Assembly (NCBI GenBank): GCA_963726135.1
Contig: CAVSBE010000008.1
Coordinates: 1,984,001 to 2,048,000, forward strand
Length of the DNA: 64,000 nt
Source of the DNA: Bog-473 sp963726135
GTDB taxonomy: Bacteria > Actinomycetota > Acidimicrobiia > Acidimicrobiales > RAAP-2
Reading direction: 5' to 3'
Below the pieces are notes generated by a model. That model was not told the DNA's origin and did not search any database. It saw only the letters and a program-made list of their open reading frames with translations. The position numbers and the translations under genes were made by a program. The stretch's first letter is position 1. Each line of letters begins with the position of its first letter. Positions 50,631-59,018 of the stretch are shown here, in pieces.

Positions 50631-51794
50631 TCAGAACGAGATGGCGCCGCCGTCGACCCGCGACGGCCAGCCGATGGCACCCGGTGAACTGGCCGGCGGG
50701 ACGGTCATCACCAGCCCCAGGCACATCTCGTCGGACGAGCCGTCTCCCCACGTCACGAAGCGGGCGGGCAGGTTGCGCAAGGTCGGCAGCTCCTGGCGCA
50801 GGACGGGGTCGTACGTACACGACACCTGGATCTTGTCGCCGGGCACGACAGCGATGGGTTGCGAAAGGTCGTAGGCCTTCTGGTAGTGGAAGTTGTAGTT
50901 GGGAACGTTCAGGATCGTCTTCTGGGTGGGCGTCCCCGGGTTCAGGGTGATCTGCATGCTCTGCCCGAGCAGGTGCATGTGCGCCCCGGTCCGCACGATT
51001 GTTCCGGCTTGCATGACCGGCCACGTGCACGACGTGGTGTCCCCAGCCGGAGGGTCGCTCGGGTTACGGCCGCAGACAGCTTCGATGGTGTTCACGAACC
51101 CGACGGCACTTTGGCCGAAACGCTGCCCCAGATCCGCCAGCGAGGCGGTGCGGTTGCACATCGGCCCGGTCACCCCGGTCGGGCACGGGATGTCAGGTGG
51201 GGCCGGCATCAAGGCCAGGCTCATCGGTCGCAGCGGCGTCGACGCGGGCACGGTGTTGAGGACCAGCTTGGCGCGAACCGGCTTGTCGCCCAGGAGCAGG
51301 TTGTAGTGGATCTGCATGACGACGAGGCTGCCCGCCGGAAGTGGTTGCCCGACGCCGGCAGGCAGCACGTCCAATCCGTGACCCGGCGCCCAGGCCGACA
51401 ACCATGGCGTCTCGCCGAGGTGGGCCAGCGACGCTCCGGGCAGTGCCGTCTCGCCGAAGCAGGTCCAGCCCTTCCCGCCGACGTCGTTCGCTTCCGCCGT
51501 GGCGGCGAGCGCCGGCGGCACCAGGAACAAGATGGCGTGGTGGACCTCGATGCTGTTGGGGAAGAACTGGCTGGAGGTGATGAAGGAATTCTGCGTGACG
51601 TGCGGGTTGACCAGGGTGCAGTGGTAGTCGTCGGTTCCGCCGTTCGGCGGGTGCGGCGTGTACGCGGTTGGCGCCTGCAAGTCGATCGTGGTCACCGGCG
51701 GGGCGCTCTGGGCTCCCGCCGGCGCGCTCCCGACGACCATGGTCCCGGCAACGAGAAGGAGAGCCGCCAGTCGAAGTAGGTACCCACCCCTCAC
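50631..51794 (-). CDS. secreted copper type II monooxygenase-like protein (PHM/DBM fold)
   Basis: A 387-residue exported protein. The signal peptide is residues ~1-28 ('LLRLAALLLVAGTMVVGSAPAGAQS' region, cleavage after AGA). Copper-site motifs follow the order of peptidylglycine/dopamine monooxygenases: His-His in 'SIEVHHAILF' (~85), 'VMQIHYN' (~161), 'GAHMHLLG' (~270) and Met in 'SSDEMCLG' (~356). Several Cys could form disulfides. The start is GTG at 51794, eight bases after TACAGT, with no ribosome site (leaderless type). It lies beside the copper ATPase, which fits a need for copper loading. Ascorbate-dependent hydroxylation is the family activity; the substrate is unknown. Confidence 0.85.
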   Translation of the reverse strand: MRGGYLLRLAALLLVAGTMVVGSAPAGAQSAPPVTTIDLQAPTAYTPHPPNGGTDDYHCTLVNPHVTQNSFITSSQFFPNSIEVHHAILFLVPPALAATAEANDVGGKGWTCFGETALPGASLAHLGETPWLSAWAPGHGLDVLPAGVGQPLPAGSLVVMQIHYNLLLGDKPVRAKLVLNTVPASTPLRPMSLALMPAPPDIPCPTGVTGPMCNRTASLADLGQRFGQSAVGFVNTIEAVCGRNPSDPPAGDTTSCTWPVMQAGTIVRTGAHMHLLGQSMQITLNPGTPTQKTILNVPNYNFHYQKAYDLSQPIAVVPGDKIQVSCTYDPVLRQELPTLRNLPARFVTWGDGSSDEMCLGLVMTVPPASSPGAIGWPSRVDGGAISF

Positions 51795-51862
51795 GCACAG
51801 GGACTGTAGTCGGCTGGCCCCTCGTCTGTCTCGACGGGCCAGCCCGCGTCGTCGACCAGCGG

Positions 51863-54553
51863 TTACGGCGAGACCTTGCGTGTCACGCCGAACGAAACCG
51901 GCCTGTGCACGAGGCTGGTTGTCACCGAGAAATGCCACGTCCCGGGGGCGAGGACCACGAAGTCGACGTAGTGACCCGGGCTCAGCGCGAACTGGCGGAG
52001 GCGCTGCGCCGCCGCACCCTCGTGGGACGCAGTGACGCGGGGAGCGGCTGACGGCACCGACGGCAGGATCAGATGGAGCTCATTGGGACCCGGCGATCCC
52101 GGGTCCAGGTACAGCTGAGCCTGGCCACCGGTCGACAGGGGCACGTCGACGATGTCCGGCAAGGTGGGCAGCAGGCTCTGGCCCCTGGCCGGTGACACGA
52201 GCTGAGCGCCGACGGTGATCCCGGCGAACAACAGGACGGGGAGGGCAATGGCGGCGACGAGGGCCCGCCGCCCGCGGGTGAGGCGGGGCGGGCGCACGGT
52301 AGCCGGCCCGCCGCGTCCGAGCCGGGTGAGGCGCAGGCTGTTCGCTACGACAAGAAGGCTTGAGAGCCCCATGGCGACCGCTGCCACGAGCGGGTCGAGG
52401 AGGCCGGCGGCGGCGAGAGGTAGAGCGGACACGTTGTACCCCATGGCCCAGCCGAAGTTCTCGAGGATCACCGCATAGGTAGCCGACGCCACGCCCAACG
52501 CGGCCGGGACGCCCTGGAGGTCGTTGCCGACGAGCGCGACGTCGCTCGTGGTGAGGGCCGCCTCCGAGCCGCTGCCGATGGCGATGGCGACATCGGCCGC
52601 GGCCAGCGCCGGGGTGTCGTTCATGCCGTCGCCCACCATGACCACCCCGGCAGAGCCCGTGCGCAGCCGTCCGAGAGCCGCGAGCTTCTGCTCGGGGTCC
52701 AGCCCGCCGCGGGCGGTGTCTATGGACAGCGTGCGCGCGACCGTCGCGACGGCTTCCTCACTGTCGCCGCTCAGAATGGCGGTCCGTATCCCGAGCTCGT
52801 GCAGCCGGCCGATTGCACCGACAGCCTCCTGGCGTAGCGGAGTGGAGATGGCGAGGATGCCGATGGGCCGATCATCGACCACGACGGCGACCGCCGTGTC
52901 GCCCCGGCGTCGGAACTCCTCGGCGCCCGCCTCCAGCTCGGCCGGAAGCAGGTCCTCGTGCACCCGAACCACACGTACGGCCCTATCGCCGACCCGGCCG
53001 GCCACGCCGACGCCGGGAAGGATGGCCACGTCGAGGGCGCGGTGCCGTGGCCGATGGGCGGCGCAGATGGCTCTTGCGATCGGATGCTCAATGTCGGCTT
53101 CCACCGCGGCCGACAGGTCCAGGACGTCCTCGGTGGAGCTTCCATCGGCCGGCTCCACCGCCACCACGGTGGCGATCCCCATGGTGAGGGTGCCGGTCTT
53201 GTCGAACGCCACGGTGTCCACGCTGGCCAGCCGCTCGAGGGCGTCGCCGTTGCGAATGAGGATGCCGAGGGCGGACGCGCGCCCGCAGCCCACCATCATC
53301 GCCACTGGTGTGGCCAGACCCATGGCACACGGACAGGCCACGAGGAGGACGGCGATCGCGCTGAGCACGCCCGTGCCGAGGTTCGAGCCGAGGAGCCACC
53401 AGCCCAGGAACGTGGCGGCGGCCACGCACAGCACGACCGGCACGAACACCGCGCTCACCCGGTCGGCGAGGCGTTCGAGCGGCGCCTTCTGACGCAAGGC
53501 GTCGTCGACAACGTGCTGGAGCCGGGCCAGCACCGACTCGGCGACCACCGCCCGCACTTCGACGACGAGGATTCCGGCTCCATTGCGCGTGCCCCCCGTG
53601 ACGAAGCTTCCTGGCCCGTGCTCGACGGGCAGGGGTTCGCCCGTCAACATCGACTCGTCGACCGCCGACCAGCCCTGGACGACCTCGCCGTCCAGCGGGA
53701 CGGTCTCACCGGGCAGGACTCGGACCCGAGCCCCGACCGGGACCGACTCGGGTGGCACGATCCGGTCGGCGTCGCCTTCTCGACCCCCGGTGGCGACCAG
53801 ACGTGCCGTCGGTGGCCGGAGCGCCAGCAGGGAGTGCAGTGCCCGAGCAGCCCGCGCCCGCGCCCGCGCCTCGATGGCTCGACCGGTGACGAGGACGGCG
53901 ATTATCAGCGGCGCCATGGCGCCGTGGAGCCTGGCGGCGAAGGCCCCGCTCCCGCCGAGGTGCAGGTGCCGACCTCCGAGGGCGACCGCCTCCACCGCGC
54001 TCACGGCCAGCGCCGCCAATGTGCCCAGCGAGATGAGGGTGTCCATGCTCGTCGCACCGTGACGCAGCAGACGGACGCTCGAGCGGAGGAAGGGCCAACC
54101 GCCGACGATCTCCACGGCAATGGCCAACAACAGGACGATCCAACCACTGGCGGTGTTCTGGGGCCCGACGAGGGCAACCAAGAGCGCAGCCAATGCCAAC
54201 GGCCATGAAGCGACGGCCCGCCATCGCCAGCCGTCGCGATCGACCGGCTTGTCGCCGACCGAGAGCTCCTCAGGTGCAGGCTCGGCCGAATATCCGCCGG
54301 CGGCGACCGCTTCGCACAGTTGGTCGGTCGAGCTGGCGGCAGGATCGAAGGTGACGTAGGCGCGCTCGGTTGCGAGGTTCACCGCGACGCTGGCCACGGC
54401 CGGGACGGCACGCAGCGACCGCTGCACCCGCTGGGCGCACGAGGCGCAGTGCATGCCGCCGATGGCCAACTCCGACGTGGCGAACCGGTTCGCGACGTCG
54501 GACCCGATTTCCTCACGGGACCGGGGGTCAGCTGACGGAAGCGCGGTTGTCAC
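51863..54553 (-). CDS. copA: P1B-type copper-transporting ATPase with C-terminal extracytoplasmic domain
   Basis: An 896-residue P1B ATPase. It has an N-terminal HMA domain (GMHCASC, ~35-41), eight membrane helices with the metal motif CPC ('VACPCAMGLATP', ~407), 'FDKTGTLTMG' (phosphorylated Asp, ~453), 'EHPIARAI' and 'GDGMNDTPALAAAD' (~641). These mark Cu(I) export. After the normal end (~745) there is an extra helix (~762-782) and a ~110-residue beta-rich domain, 'GSPGPNELHLILPSV', resembling YtkA/CopC-like copper proteins. The GTG start overlaps the chaperone stop (GTGA). The symbol is by family only. Confidence 0.93.
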   Translation of the reverse strand: MTTALPSADPRSREEIGSDVANRFATSELAIGGMHCASCAQRVQRSLRAVPAVASVAVNLATERAYVTFDPAASSTDQLCEAVAAGGYSAEPAPEELSVGDKPVDRDGWRWRAVASWPLALAALLVALVGPQNTASGWIVLLLAIAVEIVGGWPFLRSSVRLLRHGATSMDTLISLGTLAALAVSAVEAVALGGRHLHLGGSGAFAARLHGAMAPLIIAVLVTGRAIEARARARAARALHSLLALRPPTARLVATGGREGDADRIVPPESVPVGARVRVLPGETVPLDGEVVQGWSAVDESMLTGEPLPVEHGPGSFVTGGTRNGAGILVVEVRAVVAESVLARLQHVVDDALRQKAPLERLADRVSAVFVPVVLCVAAATFLGWWLLGSNLGTGVLSAIAVLLVACPCAMGLATPVAMMVGCGRASALGILIRNGDALERLASVDTVAFDKTGTLTMGIATVVAVEPADGSSTEDVLDLSAAVEADIEHPIARAICAAHRPRHRALDVAILPGVGVAGRVGDRAVRVVRVHEDLLPAELEAGAEEFRRRGDTAVAVVVDDRPIGILAISTPLRQEAVGAIGRLHELGIRTAILSGDSEEAVATVARTLSIDTARGGLDPEQKLAALGRLRTGSAGVVMVGDGMNDTPALAAADVAIAIGSGSEAALTTSDVALVGNDLQGVPAALGVASATYAVILENFGWAMGYNVSALPLAAAGLLDPLVAAVAMGLSSLLVVANSLRLTRLGRGGPATVRPPRLTRGRRALVAAIALPVLLFAGITVGAQLVSPARGQSLLPTLPDIVDVPLSTGGQAQLYLDPGSPGPNELHLILPSVPSAAPRVTASHEGAAAQRLRQFALSPGHYVDFVVLAPGTWHFSVTTSLVHRPVSFGVTRKVSP

Positions 54554-54789
54554 GGCGTGGGCGGGGAGGTGGCGTCCCCGACCGTGGACGAACCGTAACC
54601 GAGCTCCGCGATGACCGACTGGACCGCCGCGAGCTCGGTGACGTCTTCGTCGAAGGTCACCTCGGCACGCTCGGTCACCAGGTCCACGTGGGCTGCCAGC
54701 AGGCCCTCCTGCTCGGCCAGCACCTCCTCGATGAGCGCCGCGCAAGATGCACAGTGCATGCCGCTCACGCTGAGCTCCACCGTGGTCAC
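54550..54789 (-). CDS. copZ: heavy-metal-associated (HMA) domain protein, copper chaperone CopZ-like
   Basis: A 79-residue single HMA domain, MTTVELSVSGMHCASCAALI. The GMHCASC motif supplies the two Cys for Cu(I), and the ferredoxin-like fold is complete ('ERAEVTFDEDVTELAAVQSVIAEL'-type ending, quoted as VTFDEDVTELA). It is coupled to the ATPase by a GTGA overlap, as expected for a chaperone delivering copper to its N-terminal HMA domain. The alternative is an HMA domain of a split ATPase. GTG start at 54789. Confidence 0.9.
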   Translation of the reverse strand: MTTVELSVSGMHCASCAALIEEVLAEQEGLLAAHVDLVTERAEVTFDEDVTELAAVQSVIAELGYGSSTVGDATSPPTP

Positions 54790-54868
54790 GACCCGCGGTC
54801 TCCGGGGCCGCGGACGGATCCGCCGGCTCTGATCCTGATCGGAGAACAGGCGAGGCGGCGCATCGCGA

Positions 54869-55483
54869 TCACGGACGTTTCGTGATGACGCGGCCCTGGG
54901 GGGTGATCACGTACCACTTGCCACCTAGGTTGTTCAGGTCCTGGCCGGTCACGTCACCGGGTGCCGAGTCGACCACCCACAGGTAAAGCGGCCATTTGTC
55001 GTAGGTGACCTGGATGGTGCCGTCGGCGCGCTTCGTCACTCCCAGCAGTGCCGTCCGGACACCGGAGCCGGTGGGCGCCTGGTTCACCCCGTTCGGCAGA
55101 ACCAGCGGCGGCCACGCATTGGCGCACTTGTCGTAGCACTTCGACGTGCCGGAGCGCTTGTCCGGGGCGAACACGTAGAGCGTGAAGCCCTGCCCATCGA
55201 CCAAGACCCTGCCCAGCCCGCGGACGACACCCGTCTTCACCTCGTACACGGGCGCCGGTCCCGACGACGTCGTGGCGGAGGCCGCAGCGAGAGTCGACAT
55301 CGTGCCCGCGGCCATCCGGGGCGACCTGATTGTCGCGGTCTTCGCCGCCGCCGGGCGGGCGCTGACCGGGGGTCCCCAACCGGCCGTGAGAGCGGCGGCC
55401 GCGACGGCTCCCGGCACGATGGCCACGGCGAGTCGGCGACCCGGCCCTTCCCCCTTCGACGCCTCTTCCTGCTGCCGTCGCAC
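54869..55483 (-). CDS. secreted repeat protein of unknown function (Lipoprotein_15/COG4315 type)
   Basis: A 204-residue exported protein. The N-terminal hydrophobic stretch 'RLAVAIVPGAVAAAALTAG' acts as a signal peptide or anchor without a lipobox. Two units typical of this family follow: 'GQGFTLYVFAPDK' with 'KCYDKCANAWPPLVLP' (Cys pair), and 'KRADGTIQVTYDKWPLYLW' with 'GDVTGQDLNNLGGKWYVI'. The start is GTG at 55483, four bases after GGAGG. The family is common in actinobacteria, and its function is unknown; some are linked to redox or metal stress. The copper neighbours are suggestive only. Confidence 0.86.
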   Translation of the reverse strand: MRRQQEEASKGEGPGRRLAVAIVPGAVAAAALTAGWGPPVSARPAAAKTATIRSPRMAAGTMSTLAAASATTSSGPAPVYEVKTGVVRGLGRVLVDGQGFTLYVFAPDKRSGTSKCYDKCANAWPPLVLPNGVNQAPTGSGVRTALLGVTKRADGTIQVTYDKWPLYLWVVDSAPGDVTGQDLNNLGGKWYVITPQGRVITKRP

Positions 55484-55599
55484 TCTTCCTCCGTTCAACG
55501 TCGATCACCCCCGTTTTCCGTGTCGATCACTGCGGCCCGACCAGCACGAACTCTTGCCAAGGTACCAGTCGACCCAGGTCCCGGATCAGTCACCGCCGC

Positions 55600-55896
55600 T
55601 CAGATCATCAGGATCAACATGAGTCCCATACCGACGCACATGATCACGTGGGAAGCATCCAACAGGCTCGGCGACCCGACGACGCCGATGACCCCGGTCA
55701 TCGCGGGTGCGGCCTCACCGGAGGGGCCGTCAGGCGCCAGAGCTCGGACCATGCCGCCGCAGTGGGTGCCGAAGTGGGTGGCTCCCTTGTTGGGCGACGC
55801 GATCGTGAAGACGGCCGAGCCGAAGAGGATGAAGGCCAACAAGAACGCCAGACCAGGGTCGATCCTGGCTCCACGCCCCAGTGCTGTCATCGACAT
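55600..55896 (-). CDS. small membrane protein, unknown function
   Basis: A 98-residue protein with two predicted transmembrane helices, 'PGLAFLLAFILFGSAVFTI' and 'VIMCVGMGLMLILMI'. Between them are 'HFGTHCGGM' and 'DASHVIMCVGMG', rich in His, Cys and Met, which could bind a metal or haem. The C-terminal 'SHVIMCVGMG' pattern resembles DUF5134-like membrane proteins. The start is ATG 55896 or ATG 55890, the latter overlapping the preceding gene's TGA (ATGA). Found downstream of a larger membrane protein, near the copper genes. Confidence 0.7.
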   Translation of the reverse strand: MSMTALGRGARIDPGLAFLLAFILFGSAVFTIASPNKGATHFGTHCGGMVRALAPDGPSGEAAPAMTGVIGVVGSPSLLDASHVIMCVGMGLMLILMI

Positions 55897-56706
55897 GGCG
55901 TGGGCGCCCGCGTGGCCGTTGGACGCAAGTAGACGCTGACGGCCACCAGGATGCAGAGCGATGCGAACAGCACGGCCACTGCCGTTCCGTCGTGCAAGAG
56001 GACCGCGGCGGACCACCGGTCAATGCGCAGGAGCCACCGCGGTTGCCCGTGCTCAATCGGGTCACGATGTCGTGCAGGGCCTGAGGGGACCGGCCATTGC
56101 CGACCAACGTGAGAAGGGCGAGCAACAGCCACAGTGTGGTCCAAACGGCGCGGGCAGCGGTTTTCCCCACCGTCCGTGCGGCAACGAACGGCCTTTGGGC
56201 CCCGGCGAGGGCCAGAGCAATACGGCGAGAACGGCATAGAAGAGGACGGCACCGGGTCCGCCCCCGAGCGGAGTGCCGGCACCGTTGAAGAGGCCGCCAA
56301 GACCCTCACCGAACCACCACACGGCAAACGCCCACGCGATCGAGAGCGCCAGCGCGGGGCGGCATGTCCGACGCCATGCGATCCCCAACGCGAGGAGGAA
56401 CTGGATGCTCGCGAAGATCGCATTGGTGAGCACGGGCTGGTGGTAGACGATCGATGCGTTCCAGGTGATCGTGTGGGAGATCCACGAGGGATTCCCGGGG
56501 GCCATTCCGTGCAACATCCCGCTGAACCCGTCGGGGCCCTTGGTGAACATGAACGGCTGAAGTTGGAGAGCGGCATCCATGAGCCACACCGTGGCGAGGA
56601 GCAACCGAAATATCTCTTGGAGGTCACGTCCCCCCTTCTGCCGCGCCAGCGGGCGTTGTCGGCTCACCGCCGCTGCGAGCGGTCCGGCATCTCGCGAGGA
56701 CGTCAT
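55887..56706 (-). CDS. polytopic membrane protein, unknown function (two frameshifts)
   Basis: A 273-residue multi-helix membrane protein after correction. The start is ATG at 56706 after GAGGGCGG. Conserved-looking features are 'LQLQPFMFTKGPDGFSGMLHG', 'HTITWNASIVYHQPVLTNA' and 'WFGEGLGGLF'. A base is missing from a C-run at 56209-56211, and another near 56062-56064. Restoring them links 'YAVLAVLLWP' to 'LAGAQRPFVAARTVGKTA', then 'ALHDIVTP' to 'IEHGQPRWLLRIDRWSAAV', and the frame ends at 55887. Such proteins occur in actinobacteria beside the small partner downstream. The role is unknown. Uncorrected it breaks into three short frames. Confidence 0.72.
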
Positions 56707-57055
56707 CCGCCCTCTCGTCTCGGCGGCCGGTCGTTCACGACCCCGCGCTTCGTCCGCAACGCCCCCGGTCCCCTTCGTCGCGTGCCGTCGGTCCGTGAGC
56801 GGGCCAGCCAGGGCGCCGGATGCAACGCGCATGTTCCCTCACGGACTGCGGGATTTCCCCCGTCCATCGTCAGAATGTACCGAATCGGCACAGGTGCAGC
56901 CCGACGCGATGGGAACCGCGTCGCGGAATTGGACGGGGAGGACGACAAAGAGCTGCAATCTCGTCATTCGGGCTGCGGGACCCCGTCCGCAGCGGCCCTA
57001 CTGGCGCCTCAGCTCGGTCAGAAGACGAAGGAGTGACGCCCGCAGGGGTGCGGTC
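56707..57055. other. intergenic region without a supported gene
   Basis: About 350 bp between the divergent membrane protein and the next plus-strand genes. It holds the ribosome site and presumed promoter of the membrane protein at its left end. A 53-codon frame at 56875-57036 has no ribosome site or recognisable homology and is not called. I see no clear hairpin, repeat or RNA gene. Confidence 0.5.
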
Positions 57056-57202
57056 GTGTACCTCGAGCTCCAGGGGTACGTGTTGCGCCCTACCGTCGAG
57101 CTCCTGAGTCAGTTCGACATCGAAGATGTCAACACGACGGTACGAACTCTGCGGGCGATCACTGAGCTCGCAGCAGCGGGAGTCGGATTCACCAGCTCGT
57201 AG
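57056..57202 (+). CDS. possible small ORF, hypothetical
   Basis: A 48-codon frame from GTG 57056, seven bases after AGGGG. It encodes VYLELQGYVLRPTVELLSQ and ends VGFTSS. The predicted peptide is an amphipathic helix with balanced charge, unlike the Arg/Pro-rich shadow frames of the region, which slightly favours a real gene. I recognise no family. It ends 121 bp before the secreted repeat protein. Confidence 0.3.
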   Translation: MYLELQGYVLRPTVELLSQFDIEDVNTTVRTLRAITELAAAGVGFTSS

Positions 57203-57311
57203 CGCGAGCCGCGGCCTGATGGGTGCGGACATCGATCAGACTGCCCGCGGTCGCGCGGCATGTCACGCGGCACCGACCCTGCGGGTCCCCGCCCGCCGGC
57301 GTTGGCATCCT

Positions 57312-57317
57312 TATGAT
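57312..57317 (+). promoter_or_regulatory. -10 box of a leaderless transcript
   Basis: TATGAT at 57312-57317 is six bases before the ATG of the secreted repeat protein, which has no ribosome site. This is a textbook distance for a leaderless actinobacterial mRNA. No convincing -35 box is seen in the GC-rich DNA upstream. Confidence 0.6.
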
Positions 57318-57323
57318 CGCGAA

Positions 57324-59018
57324 ATGAACGACTTCGGGCACGGACGGATTGCCAAGTTCATCTGCGCGCTGAGTATCGGCGTATGCGGTCTCTTCGCGAC
57401 GGGCTCCGTCGTCTCGATGGGCGTCACTCCAGCCGGGGCTGCGATCGTCGTTCCAGACAAGTGCACAAAATTCCCGAACCCGGCGATGCCGCCATCGACT
57501 GGAACCGAGACGCCGGCAGGCTTCTCGATCGAGATGCCCGGTGCCGTCCTTGCTCCCGCCTCCCAGGCGAACACATTGGCCTTCGCCTACTCCGAGTGGA
57601 ACGACATGACGTGCTCCGAGTACACGCACCACTACCAGTGGCAGCCGCCCAAGTACTACTACTACGACTGTGTCGGCTTCACCGGCTATACGACCAGCAA
57701 GGCCGACCCCACGGCGTGGCAGTCGGTCTCCCAGATACTCCACATTGCTCCCGGCTATGTCCCGACGCCGCTCCACTTCGAGGAGTTCCTAAACACGCTT
57801 GGCGCAACACCTGAGCCCGGCTGGCAAGCGGTCCCCAATGTGGCGGCGATCCGTCCCGGCGACATCCTCGCCTGGCAGCCGGCCCTGGCCAATGGCCAGC
57901 CGAATCTCCAGGGCGTCGGCCACTCCGTGATGCCCCTCGTCGCCCCGCAACCGATCCCGGGATCGAACAACATGCGCTGGGAGGTGGTGATCATGGACTC
58001 GACGGCAGGAGGCCACGGTCCCGACGACACTCGCAAGCCCTACACCTCGCTCTACGAACGCAACGCTCCGATCCTGACACGCTCAGACGTGGTCGAGCCG
58101 TCCGGGCTCGGTATCGGGACAATCGCCCTCGACACAACCCCTTCGGGTGGCGTGACCGGTGTCGAGTGGAACGTCGGTGACGCGCCCGAGCCGATCGTCT
58201 TTGGCGCCGGGCACCCACTGAACGACCCCGTTCCCTCCCCACCCGGTCCCGGACCTCAACCCGTCCCGGCCAGCTACGACCTGACCGATGCTGCCGGCCA
58301 GGTGTCCTCCTTCGGCGCCGCTTACAACTACGGTCCCACATCGCCCCTCACGCTCAACAAGCCCGTCGTGGGACTTGCCACGACCACTGACGGCAACGGT
58401 TATTGGGAGGCGGCCGGAGACGGCGGGGTCTTCACCTTCGGGACGGCACCCTTTCGGGGCTCCATGGGGGGTCGGTCCCTGAACGCTCCGGTCGTGGGCA
58501 TCGCCGGGACCGAGGACCAGAGCGGCTACTGGGAGGCCGCGGCTGACGGTGGGATCTTTGCCTTCGGATCGGCACCCTATGCGGGATCAATGGGTGGCCG
58601 TCCCGTCAACTCACCCATCGTCGGGATCGTCAAGGCGCCAACGGGCGCCGGCTACTGGGAGGTCGGCGCGGACGGCGGCGTCTATGCCTTCGGCGGGGCG
58701 GGCTACTTCGGATCGATGGGTGGCAAGCCCCTCAACGCTCCGATCGTCGGCATGGCGTCCTCGCCCGATGCGGAGGGCTACTGGCTCGTCGCAAGAGACG
58801 GTGGCGTCTTTGCCTTCGGCGACGCCGGCTTCTCCGGGTCGATAGGCGGCCAGCCGCTCAACGCCCCCGTGGTCTCCATCGGCGTGCCATCCGACGGAGG
58901 TGGGTACTGGGAGTTCGCTGCCGACGGGGGTGTGTTCGCATACGGGTCCGCTACTTTCGCCGGCTCGCTCGGCAAACCGCCGGTACCCCCACCGGTCGTG
59001 GCGGGGGCCGACGCCTGA
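57324..59018 (+). CDS. secreted NlpC/P60- or CHAP-like protein with C-terminal 'DGGVFAFG' repeats
   Basis: A 564-residue exported protein. The signal peptide is residues 1-~39 (cleavage near AGA). The next ~280 residues look like a papain-fold cell-wall hydrolase domain: Cys116 in 'YYDCVGFTGY', 'IRPGDILAWQ' and His200 in 'GVGHSVMPL', then 'VVIMDSTAGG'. A Pro-rich linker leads to about six ~45-residue repeats of the type 'GYWE.A.DGGVFAFG.A.F.GSMGG..LNAPVVGIA', probably a beta-propeller. Repeats of this kind are frequent in Acidimicrobiia. It probably binds or remodels the cell surface. The ATG at 57324 is leaderless. Confidence 0.83.
   Translation: MNDFGHGRIAKFICALSIGVCGLFATGSVVSMGVTPAGAAIVVPDKCTKFPNPAMPPSTGTETPAGFSIEMPGAVLAPASQANTLAFAYSEWNDMTCSEYTHHYQWQPPKYYYYDCVGFTGYTTSKADPTAWQSVSQILHIAPGYVPTPLHFEEFLNTLGATPEPGWQAVPNVAAIRPGDILAWQPALANGQPNLQGVGHSVMPLVAPQPIPGSNNMRWEVVIMDSTAGGHGPDDTRKPYTSLYERNAPILTRSDVVEPSGLGIGTIALDTTPSGGVTGVEWNVGDAPEPIVFGAGHPLNDPVPSPPGPGPQPVPASYDLTDAAGQVSSFGAAYNYGPTSPLTLNKPVVGLATTTDGNGYWEAAGDGGVFTFGTAPFRGSMGGRSLNAPVVGIAGTEDQSGYWEAAADGGIFAFGSAPYAGSMGGRPVNSPIVGIVKAPTGAGYWEVGADGGVYAFGGAGYFGSMGGKPLNAPIVGMASSPDAEGYWLVARDGGVFAFGDAGFSGSIGGQPLNAPVVSIGVPSDGGGYWEFAADGGVFAYGSATFAGSLGKPPVPPPVVAGADA
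58300..58980 (+). repeat. protein-coding repeat block (about six units of ~45 codons)
   Basis: Six in-frame units, each with an aromatic-Gly start (GYWE), 'DGG(V/I)(F/Y)(A/T)FG', 'GSMGG' and 'LN(A/S)P(V/I)VGI'. The first unit is degenerate ('GQVSSFGAAYNYG'). The DNA copies are diverged, so the block is old and maintained for the protein. Confidence 0.8.

Noticed and set aside
56875..57036. 53-codon plus-strand frame in the intergenic region
   Set aside because: No ribosome site, no -10 box, biased composition and no recognisable pattern.
58300..58980. Repeat block considered as a CRISPR array
   Set aside because: The units are in-frame, ~45 codons, diverged at the DNA level and read through as one protein; no constant repeat with unique spacers.
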